Below are positions 56,216 to 64,000 of a DNA stretch of 64,000 bases, in pieces. The stretch is from Methylobacterium organophilum (GTDB lineage: Bacteria; Pseudomonadota; Alphaproteobacteria; Rhizobiales; Beijerinckiaceae). Below the pieces are notes generated by a model that worked only from the letters and a program-made list of their open reading frames with translations, was not told where the DNA came from and searched no databases. Position 1 is the stretch's first letter. Every line of letters begins with the position of its first letter. The DNA is taken from contig NZ_BPQV01000005.1 of the NCBI RefSeq assembly GCF_022179465.1, positions 62,001 to 126,000 on the forward strand, read 5' to 3'. Made by a program: the position numbers and the translations under genes.

Positions 56216-56560
56216 CGTGAGATCTCCCAAACAGGATTTGCGGGGTGATGCCGTTCGATTCGGGAAAACAAAGATCCGAATCCGCTCATTCGAGATCACG
56301 CGGCCGGTTCGGCCACGGAAAAACAGGCACATCGCGTCCGTCCGCGGAACGCGGCGGGACGTCATTCCTGTCTCGTCTCCGCCTTCAGGCGGTTGTGCTA
56401 TGGAGATTCGATCGCATGGGGCCGCTTCACTTCGTATTGGCTGCTGAGCATGGCTCAGAATCGAAGATCGACGAGATATCGCCTCAGACAGAGACAATCC
56501 GTGCGTCGGCGGCCCTTCATTCCGGACGCTCGGACCGCGACGGGGCGCATCCCGCCTCGG

Positions 56561-56573
56561 TTCTCGATGAGAA
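56561..56573. promoter_or_regulatory. TTCTC-GAT-GAGAA palindrome, copy 1
   Basis: Perfect 5-3-5 palindrome, 346 bp upstream of the permease start. The same motif recurs twice near dmmA. Confidence 0.55.
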
Positions 56574-56645
56574 TATTCATTTCCCTGGGGGGATGGGCTG
56601 TCAAGCAGAATCCTGCTCGCCAAACCGGCAATGCTCGAATTATGC

Positions 56646-56661
56646 CGTGATTTTGATCACA
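56646..56661. promoter_or_regulatory. CRP/FNR-superfamily-like site
   Basis: CGTGA-TTTTGA-TCACA matches the CRP consensus TGTGA-N6-TCACA except for the first base, and its core TGAT-N4-ATCA also fits FNR/FixK sites. It lies 354 bp before dmmA and 431 bp before the permease gene. Confidence 0.5.
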
Positions 56662-56885
56662 ATGAAGAATTTTAGTGCATTATGCCCGTCAAGCGGGCGC
56701 TCTGCGGCGGGAGCGTGGCACCGAGTCATGCCCGGCATCGTGGGCCGGCGCGCCGGCGAATCCGGCCGACTTTGAGATTTCCCCTTTTTCATCAGGATGT
56801 TGGCGACGCCCGCGAGCGAGGCCGCCGCAACGGGGGAGATTCGCCACGTCCTCCAGATCCCGCACACGCCCCGATTGACAATGTT

Positions 56886-56920
56886 ATTCTTGATGAGAAA
56901 GTATCGTTCTCATCGAGAAT
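56886..56920. promoter_or_regulatory. Paired TTCTC-N3-GAGAA motifs upstream of dmmA
   Basis: ATTCTTGATGAGAA (56886-56899), 7-nt spacer, TTCTCATCGAGAAT (56907-56920): a 14-base inverted repeat with one mismatch. Each arm is itself the short palindrome found at 56561. It lies 94 bp before the dmmA start, a plausible activator site. Confidence 0.65.
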
Positions 56921-57014
56921 TCGGCCTGCGGGACGCGACAGGATCCGCCCGAGGCCCGCCCAAGCTCCGGCGCCGATGCCGGGCCGATGCACACCCTTTC
57001 CTCCCGAGGTGACG

Positions 57015-57584
57015 ATGACCGATCAGGGCATCAAGAGCCGACCGATCTATGCCGCCCTGCGCCGCGACTCGTCCGGGCGGCGCCATCTCTACGTCTCCGC
57101 CGGATCGGAGCCGCCGCCTCCCGCCCTGGCGGACGGTCCCCTCGAGAGCTGGACCGTCGCGCCGGCGAGCGCGGAGGGCACCCTCGAACGCCCGCAGGGG
57201 GAGGGGGAGCGCCGCTTCCGCTCCGCCCGCCAGCTCATGGAGACCCTGGGCCGGCGCCTCGCCTCCGAACGGATGGGCCTGCGCCTCTATGCCGAGGGCC
57301 CGGAGGATTTCCTCTGGGACGTGTTCGGGATCGCCCAGGCCCATGGCCTCGGCCGGCAGGAGGTCTTCCTGAAGCAGTCCGGCACCCTGGCCCGCCGGGT
57401 CCAGTGCGTCCATTGCAAGACCTTCAACGAGGGCGTCACCACCACGATCGTGCGCTGCGCCGGCTGCGGCGCGAATCTGTTCGTACGCGACCACTTCTCG
57501 CGCCGGCTCTCGGCCTTCCAGGGCGTCAAGGTCGACGCGGAGCAACCGGGCGACGTCCCGCAGGCGGAACGGGCCTATCCATGA
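57015..57584 (+). CDS. dmmA: Dimethylamine monooxygenase subunit DmmA-like protein
   Basis: 189 aa. The start at 57015 follows GAGGTGACG. The N-terminal part (SRPIYAALRRDSSGRRHLYV; RQLMETLGRRLASERMGLRL; DVFGIAQAHGLGRQEVFLKQ) is not a known enzyme fold. The C-terminus is a zinc ribbon, C-x2-C (CVHC) and C-x2-C (CAGC), ending in LFVRDHFSRRLSAFQGVK. The layout fits DmmA-family proteins found with dimethylamine monooxygenase. Its stop overlaps the next start by four bases. Letter assignments differ between reports. Confidence 0.75.
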   Translation: MTDQGIKSRPIYAALRRDSSGRRHLYVSAGSEPPPPALADGPLESWTVAPASAEGTLERPQGEGERRFRSARQLMETLGRRLASERMGLRLYAEGPEDFLWDVFGIAQAHGLGRQEVFLKQSGTLARRVQCVHCKTFNEGVTTTIVRCAGCGANLFVRDHFSRRLSAFQGVKVDAEQPGDVPQAERAYP

Positions 57585-58525
57585 TCCTCGACGGCACCCT
57601 CCCGGCCCGCGTGGCCGGCATCGAGTCCTTGAGCCCGACCCTGAAGCGCTTCCGCTTCGAGCCGGAGCGGGGATCCTTCCCGACCGCCGCGCCGGGGGCG
57701 CATATCCTCGTGACCCTGCGCGGGCCCGAGCGCGTCTGGAAGAACGCCTATTCCCTGGTCACGCCGCCGGAGGCGCGCGACGCCTACGCGATCATCGTGC
57801 GCCGGGTGGAGGCGTCGCGGGGCGGCTCGCATTTCCTGCACGACCATCTTCGCATTGGCGACCGCGTCGAGATCGGGGCGCCGGCGAGCCTGTTCCCCAT
57901 CGCCAGCCTGGCCCGCCGCCACATCCTGATCGGCGGCGGCATCGGGCTCACGCCTTTCCTGTCCTTCCTGCCGGTCCTGCGCGCCCGGGGCGCGGCCTTC
58001 GAGCTGCATCAATACTGCACCGACGCGGAGACGGAGACCTTCGGGCAGCTGCTCGCGGAAGCGGGCGGCGCCGTCACCATCCATGGCAGCGCCTCCCGGC
58101 GCTCGGTCGCCGAGATCCTCGCCGACCAGCCGCTGGGCACGCATGTCTATACCTGCGGCCCGGAGCGCCTGATGGCAGCGGTCGAGCAGGCGGCGCTCGA
58201 TCTCGGCTGGCCGAGCCATTCCATCCACAAGGAGAGCTTCGGCGGGGCCGAGGGCGGCAAGCCCTTCACCGTCAGGCTCGCCCGCTCGGGGCGCAGCATC
58301 GCCGTCTCCGAGACGCAGAGCCTGCTCGAAGCCCTGGAGGCGGCGGGGGTCGAGGCGCCCTGCCTGTGCCGCGGCGGCGCCTGCGGCGTCTGCCTCACGG
58401 GCGTGATCGACGGCGCGGTGGAGCATCGCGACCACGTCCTCACCGAGGCGGAGCGGGCCGACGGCAAGCTGATCGCGACCTGTGTGTCACGGGCCCGCTC
58501 CGACGCGCTCGTGCTCGACCTGTAA
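57581..58525 (+). CDS. PDR/VanB-type reductase of the dimethylamine demethylase
   Basis: 314 aa. The FMN/FAD-binding ferredoxin-reductase domain has AYSLVTPPEARDAY (FMN-binding RxYS-type), NAD-binding LIGGGIGLTPFLSF and YTCGPERLM. The C-terminal plant-type 2Fe-2S domain has CLCRGGACGVC plus a later Cys in IATCVS. It passes electrons from NAD(P)H to the haem subunit encoded next. It is translationally coupled to dmmA (ATGA) and 18 bp before the DUF3445 gene. Confidence 0.9.
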   Translation: MILDGTLPARVAGIESLSPTLKRFRFEPERGSFPTAAPGAHILVTLRGPERVWKNAYSLVTPPEARDAYAIIVRRVEASRGGSHFLHDHLRIGDRVEIGAPASLFPIASLARRHILIGGGIGLTPFLSFLPVLRARGAAFELHQYCTDAETETFGQLLAEAGGAVTIHGSASRRSVAEILADQPLGTHVYTCGPERLMAAVEQAALDLGWPSHSIHKESFGGAEGGKPFTVRLARSGRSIAVSETQSLLEALEAAGVEAPCLCRGGACGVCLTGVIDGAVEHRDHVLTEAERADGKLIATCVSRARSDALVLDL

Positions 58526-58543
58526 GATCAAGGAGGGACCCCG

Positions 58544-59608
58544 ATGGGCATTCAGTTCCGCAAGGACGAGCGGTTCCGCGAGAGCTTCTCCTACGTCAAC
58601 AGCGACGCGGGCGTACTGCGCTTTCCCTTCCCGTTCGGGGAGGACCGCTACATGTACTCGGTCAATATCGAGCCCCATACCCGCGGCGGCCCGACCCCGG
58701 CCTTCGCCCACCCCTTCGACATCGACGAGCATTACATCGCCGAGTGCCAGGAGCGCGCCCTGGTGCTCGCCGACGATCCCGGCCGCTGCCAGGTGCTGCC
58801 GCACATGATGCCGGCGCAATGGGACACGCTCGAACTGCTGATGGAGAGCCTCGCGGCGGACTATCCCGAGCATTTCAGCTTGGAGAAGGACGGCGACACC
58901 TGGCGCTGGATCAACCGGCCCCTCGGCATCGATCAGAGCTTCGTCTTCGGCAAGCCGGAGACGCTGCCCTGCGAGCCCTTCGAATACATCACCCGCCAGG
59001 CCCAGGGCGACTTCACCCTGCAGGATCAGCGCGACGACAATCTCTTCGTCGATGGCGGCATGGTGACGACCCAGGCCGACTGGTCCCTCGATTTCGACAT
59101 CGGCATGTCCTTCCACGAATGGCACGGGCCGGTGCCGCTCGCCCACGACATCGGCGTGTTCGACCGGGCGCTGCGCTTCCTGCTGCGCCTGCAATACGGC
59201 CATCCGGTCCGGCGCCTGAACTGGACCATGACCATCAATCCCCGCCTCGACACCTCGCCGGAGAACTATCCCGATTGGGGGCCGGACCGGACCACGGTGA
59301 CGCCGGAGAACGTCGCTGAGAAGGTGCATCTGCGGGTCGAATTGCAGACCCTGTTCCGGCTGCCGCGCTCCAACGCGATCCTGTTCGGCATCCGCTGCTA
59401 CCTGCTCAGCCTCAAGGACATCGAGCGCGTGGAGAAGTGGCGCAAGCGCCTGAACCGGGTGCTGACGACGCTGCCGCCCGAGCTCGCGGAGTACAAGGGC
59501 CTCACCCGCTACCGCGAGACCATCCTCGCGCGCCTCGCGCCGCAGGACGACGGGGCCGAGCTCTCGCTCGGCATCCAGCCGGACCAGACGGTCCTGCCGC
59601 CGGCCTGA
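58544..59608 (+). CDS. Haem-dependent oxidative N-demethylase alpha subunit (DUF3445)
   Basis: 354 aa; AAGGAGGG lies before the ATG. The DUF3445 family is the catalytic haem-PAS subunit of HODM, the oxygen-dependent dimethylamine demethylase described from Pseudomonas mendocina. Family features are FPFGEDRYMYSVNIEPHT, FSLEKDGDTWRWINRPLG, MVTTQADWSLDFDIGMSFHE, HRVELQTLFRLPRSNAI (positions ~262-280, first residue Leu) and LLSLKDI. It oxidises dimethylamine to monomethylamine and formaldehyde with electrons from the preceding reductase. The conserved WSLDFDIGMSFHEWHGPVP segment should contact the haem. Confidence 0.9.
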   Translation: MGIQFRKDERFRESFSYVNSDAGVLRFPFPFGEDRYMYSVNIEPHTRGGPTPAFAHPFDIDEHYIAECQERALVLADDPGRCQVLPHMMPAQWDTLELLMESLAADYPEHFSLEKDGDTWRWINRPLGIDQSFVFGKPETLPCEPFEYITRQAQGDFTLQDQRDDNLFVDGGMVTTQADWSLDFDIGMSFHEWHGPVPLAHDIGVFDRALRFLLRLQYGHPVRRLNWTMTINPRLDTSPENYPDWGPDRTTVTPENVAEKVHLRVELQTLFRLPRSNAILFGIRCYLLSLKDIERVEKWRKRLNRVLTTLPPELAEYKGLTRYRETILARLAPQDDGAELSLGIQPDQTVLPPA

Positions 59609-59677
59609 CCGCCGGTCCCGGCGGCGGCGCCACCGGGAGGTTCCGCACGGGCTGGCCTTCCCGCCAGCCCGCCGGCT

Positions 59678-59953
59678 TCACGCCGCCTTGGCGACGGGCG
59701 AGGGCGCGTCCATGGCGCGCAGATAGACCTCGAGCAGGCTCTCCTGCTCGTCGCGCTCGTCCTTGTCCTGCTTGCGCAGCTTCAGGATCTCCTTGAGCAC
59801 CTTCACGTCGAGCCCCTCGCCCTTGGCCTCGGCGAAGATCTCCTTCTTGCCCTCCATCAGGGCCTTGATCTCCTCCTCGACCTGCTCGACCCGCTCGATG
59901 ATGGAGCGGATGCGCGCGCCCGCGACGCCTACCGTGTCCGTGGTCTCGGTCAT
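59678..59953 (-). CDS. gapR: GapR-family (DUF2312) nucleoid-associated protein
   Basis: 91 aa from the ATG at 59953. The family core RIRSIIERVEQVEEEIKALM, then EGKKEIFAEAKGEGLDVKVL and KEILKLRKQDKDERDEQESL, is the coiled-coil of Caulobacter GapR, which encircles overtwisted AT-rich DNA ahead of polymerases and stimulates topoisomerases. It is convergent with the DUF3445 gene (69 bp). Confidence 0.95.
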   Translation of the reverse strand: MTETTDTVGVAGARIRSIIERVEQVEEEIKALMEGKKEIFAEAKGEGLDVKVLKEILKLRKQDKDERDEQESLLEVYLRAMDAPSPVAKAA

Positions 59954-60188
59954 GCCTTCCTCGTGCTCACCTGAGGCGCCCACCCTCGGCGGCCACGGTA
60001 AGCGGAGGGTTAAGGCCCGGATGCGCGCGGCCACGGAGAATCGCCCTGGCATGCGCCACGCCCTGGCCGGCGCCGGGACGAATCCGAGGCGTCGAGGATA
60101 GCGGACAAACTGCCTCTTCAAGCAACATTCGGATTAAAAACGCATCACGAGCACGATTCAATTTGCGCAATCCGGTCCTGATCTCGGA

Positions 60189-60217
60189 TTGACCGTCGCC
60201 GTGCCGCCTCGATAAAA
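60189..60217 (+). promoter_or_regulatory. Sigma-70-type promoter of the guanidine riboswitch
   Basis: -35 TTGACC (60189-60194), 17-bp spacer, -10 ATAAAA (60212-60217). Transcription would begin near 60224, just before the aptamer. Confidence 0.65.
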
Positions 60218-60230
60218 TTCTTGCCGAGTT

Positions 60231-60335
60231 GACCGCTAGGGTTCCGGCATCGCACCGATGCGTCTGGTCCGAGAGCGGTCTCCGGCGCGGGAGACATCCG
60301 CCCGGATGCACGGCGGGACAAAAGCCCGGGAGACC
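60231..60335 (+). ncRNA. Guanidine-I (ykkC) riboswitch aptamer
   Basis: The conserved ykkC elements occur in order: CTAGGGTTCCG (60236-60246), CTGGTCCGAGAG (60264-60275), then ACGGCGGGACAAAAGCCCGG (60310-60329) and GAGAC. The first domain closes with GACCGC (60231-60236) against GCGGTC (60275-60280). The class senses guanidinium and turns on its downstream genes. It precedes a carboxylase/DUF1989 operon, the known guanidine-degradation set. Expression-platform pairing is discussed in the findings. Confidence 0.9.
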
Positions 60336-60575
60336 TCACTGGCCAGGGATGGCGAGCGAAGGTCGTGCGCAATCCCTTTCTCGGATGGAAGGGATCAGAT
60401 GACTCGCCCGATCCACACACCGCCCGTCCCGAAGCGCCCGCCGCCCCGCGGCGCGCGCTCACGCGCGTCGTGAGCGCCGGCGCGCAACCTCCCCCGATCC
60501 GCCCCGCCGGGACGACCCGGCCTCGACGGGCTCCGTGAGACCGGGACGACCCGGCCGATCCCGAAGGAGACGGAC
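60336..60575 (+). promoter_or_regulatory. Riboswitch expression platform with short leader ORF
   Basis: ATCCCTT (60372-60378) can pair with AAGGGAT (60389-60395), which is the Shine-Dalgarno of a 24-codon ORF (60399-60473; Pro/Arg-rich, starts MTRPIHTPPVPKR). The same ATCCCT can instead pair with AGGGAT (60345-60350), directly after the aptamer. No U-tract terminator was seen, so control is probably at translation or Rho access. Confidence 0.5.
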
Positions 60576-61388
60576 ATGTCCCGGACAGAGGCGACGATCG
60601 CCGAGAACCGCCGGCGCTACGAGGCCCTGAAGCAGGCGGCCCAGGGCCACACGGCGCGGACCCTGCCGCCGCCGAGCCCGCGCGGGGCGCCCCCGCTCGC
60701 GGCGGAGGCGGTGATCCACCGCGAGGTCATCCCCGGCGGCTGGTACTGGGCCACGCCGCTGAAGGCCGGCGAGGGCCTGCGGATCGCCCTGGAGGAAGGG
60801 CCGTCCAGCGTCGCCCTGGTGGCCTGGAGCGCGCGGGATCCCAGCGAGCGCCTGAACTACGCCGACACGGTCAAGATCCAGTGGACCGCGGCCCTGGGCA
60901 AGGGCCGGGTCCTGTTCTCGGACATGGGCCGGGTGATGCTCTCCCTGATCGAGGATTCCTGCGGCGCCCACGACGCCCTGACCGGCGGCTCCACCGCCGC
61001 CTCGAACGCGGGGCGCTATCCCGGCGGGCCGCACCGCAACACCCGCGACAACCTCCTGCTCGCCGCCCTGAAGCACGGGCTCGACCGGCGCGACCTGCCC
61101 CCCTGCCTCTCCTTCTTCGCCCCCGTTCAGGTGGGCGCGGAGGGCCGCTTCGCCTGGAACGCCGCCGGCCGCCGCGGGGGCGACTTCGTCGACCTGCGCG
61201 CCGAGATGGACCTCCTCGTCGCCCTGTCGAACTGCCCCCATCCCCTCGATCCGGCCCCGGACTACGCCCCCCCTCCCGTCGCGGCGACGCGCTTCCGCGC
61301 CCCCGCGCCGCAGGCGGACGATCTCTGCCGCACCGCCACCCTCGAGGCCGTGCGCGGCTTCGAGAACAACGCCGCCGCGTGCCTGTGA
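60576..61388 (+). CDS. DUF1989 protein, carboxyguanidine deiminase subunit (UAAP1 type)
   Basis: 270 aa; GAAGGAGA lies before the ATG. The DUF1989 core is GWYWATPLKAGEGLRIALEE, NYADTVKIQWTAALGKGRVL, IEDSCGAHDALTGGST and LSNCPHPLDP, with metal-binding Cys and His residues. Formerly named urea-amidolyase-associated protein 1, it is one of two DUF1989 subunits (CgdA/CgdB) that deiminate carboxyguanidine to allophanate in guanidine use. It is the first gene after the riboswitch; no transporter genes intervene. Confidence 0.88.
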   Translation: MSRTEATIAENRRRYEALKQAAQGHTARTLPPPSPRGAPPLAAEAVIHREVIPGGWYWATPLKAGEGLRIALEEGPSSVALVAWSARDPSERLNYADTVKIQWTAALGKGRVLFSDMGRVMLSLIEDSCGAHDALTGGSTAASNAGRYPGGPHRNTRDNLLLAALKHGLDRRDLPPCLSFFAPVQVGAEGRFAWNAAGRRGGDFVDLRAEMDLLVALSNCPHPLDPAPDYAPPPVAATRFRAPAPQADDLCRTATLEAVRGFENNAAACL

Positions 61389-61399
61389 GGGAGGCCCCC

Positions 61400-62026
61400 A
61401 TGACCGAGACCAGCACCGGCGCCATCCTGCGCGACGAACTTGTGCCCGCCGAGGCGCCCTGGTCGGGCCTCGTGCGCCGCGGCCAGACCCTGCGCATCAC
61501 CGATAGCGAGGGCTGCCAGGCCGTCGACACCCTGTTCTACCGGGCCGACGACATGGGCGAGCGCTACTCCGCGCAGGACACCCTGCGGATGCAGGGCTCC
61601 GCCTACGTCACCACCGGCACGCGGGTGATCTCCAACGAGGGCCGGGTGATGCTGACGGTGACCGCCGACAGCTGCGGCCGCCACGACACCTCCGCCGGCG
61701 CCTGCTCCTGCGAGAGCAACACGGTGCGCTTCGGCCACGCGACCAAGTACCTGCATGCCTGCCGCGAGAACTTCGCCCTGGAGGTCGCGAAATACGGCCT
61801 GTCGAAGCGCGACATCGTGCCGAACATCAACTTCTTCATGAACGTGCCGATCGAGCAGGACGGCACGCTCGCCATCGCCGACGGCGTCTCGAAGCCGGGC
61901 GACCATGTCGAGCTGCGGGCGGAGATGGACGTGATCTGCGTGATCTCGAACTGCCCGCAGATCAACAATCCCTGCAACGGCTTCAACCCGACGCCGATCC
62001 GCGTGACCATCCGGGACGGGGCCTGA
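61400..62026 (+). CDS. DUF1989 protein, carboxyguanidine deiminase subunit (UAAP2 type)
   Basis: 208 aa. The DUF1989 core is RGQTLRITDSEGCQAVDTLF, MLTVTADSCGRHDTSAGACS with a Cys-rich metal site, and VISNCPQINNPCNGFNPTPI. It starts 11 bp after the UAAP1-type gene and 5 bp before the carboxylase. It forms the heterodimeric deiminase with the previous gene product. Paralogous to that protein and to the N-terminal half of Tdm in this window. Confidence 0.88.
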   Translation: MTETSTGAILRDELVPAEAPWSGLVRRGQTLRITDSEGCQAVDTLFYRADDMGERYSAQDTLRMQGSAYVTTGTRVISNEGRVMLTVTADSCGRHDTSAGACSCESNTVRFGHATKYLHACRENFALEVAKYGLSKRDIVPNINFFMNVPIEQDGTLAIADGVSKPGDHVELRAEMDVICVISNCPQINNPCNGFNPTPIRVTIRDGA

Positions 62027-62031
62027 GGCGC

Positions 62032-64000
<1,969 letters not shown>

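Larger units (their letters stand above)
56216..57014. promoter_or_regulatory. Divergent control region between the permease and dmm operon
   Basis: 799 bp without a credible gene and locally AT-rich (56560-56920). It contains three copies of a TTCTC-N3-GAGAA motif and a CRP/FNR-like box, listed separately. Short open frames on both strands overlap one another and have no ribosome-binding sites. Confidence 0.65.

Overview
The window is high-GC alphaproteobacterial chromosome, most likely from a methylotrophic member of the Hyphomicrobiales such as Methylobacterium or Methylorubrum. This is inferred from gene content: GapR, CobS/CobT, a MucR-family regulator, CarD, RpoH, a formate dehydrogenase resembling FDH4 of M. 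extorquens, and a methylated-amine oxidation cluster. No insertion sequence, prophage or CRISPR array is visible. One tRNA gene (tRNA-Leu, anticodon GAG) is present.

Layout. 0-6 kb: the end of a hybrid histidine kinase, a peptide-deformylase homologue lacking two metal ligands, a two-gene formate dehydrogenase unit and a LysR regulator. 6-21 kb: housekeeping genes (rpoH, carD, fdxA, an S4 protein, a SUV3-like helicase, rpmB, cobT, cobS, a J-domain protein, bolA, arfB). 21-29 kb: a LysR-controlled dioxygenase/hydrolase pair, a yjbQ / ATP-dependent ligase / exonuclease operon, a methyltransferase and a DUF1275 membrane protein. 29-35 kb: a diguanylate cyclase, tRNA-Leu, two UDP-sugar enzymes (UXS and UDP-glucuronate epimerase types) and small proteins. 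35-42 kb: argC, a MucR-family gene, an NrtR-like regulator, thiE-thiD and an XRE-cupin regulator. 42-47.6 kb: an APC permease in an operon with three tiny membrane proteins, and a TorF-type porin.

47.8-59.6 kb is the most coherent accessory region. It has a GcvT-like gene, tmm (trimethylamine monooxygenase) and tdm (a DUF1989-GcvT fusion, TMAO demethylase) in one operon, a divergent LuxR-type regulator, a second APC permease and a three-gene DmmA / PDR-type reductase / DUF3445 haem demethylase operon. Together these can take trimethylamine through TMAO and dimethylamine to monomethylamine, releasing formaldehyde. The formate dehydrogenase at the left end could then serve the last oxidation step. 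A palindromic motif, TTCTC-N3-GAGAA, recurs in the permease/dmm divergent region.

60.2-64 kb carries a recognisable guanidine-I (ykkC) riboswitch with a good promoter. It is followed by two DUF1989 proteins (carboxyguanidine deiminase pair, formerly urea-amidolyase-associated proteins) and the start of a biotin-dependent urea/guanidine carboxylase that runs off the window. The leader contains a sequestered Shine-Dalgarno, an alternative pairing strand and a short proline/arginine-rich ORF.

All family assignments come from reading the translated sequence; no database search was run.
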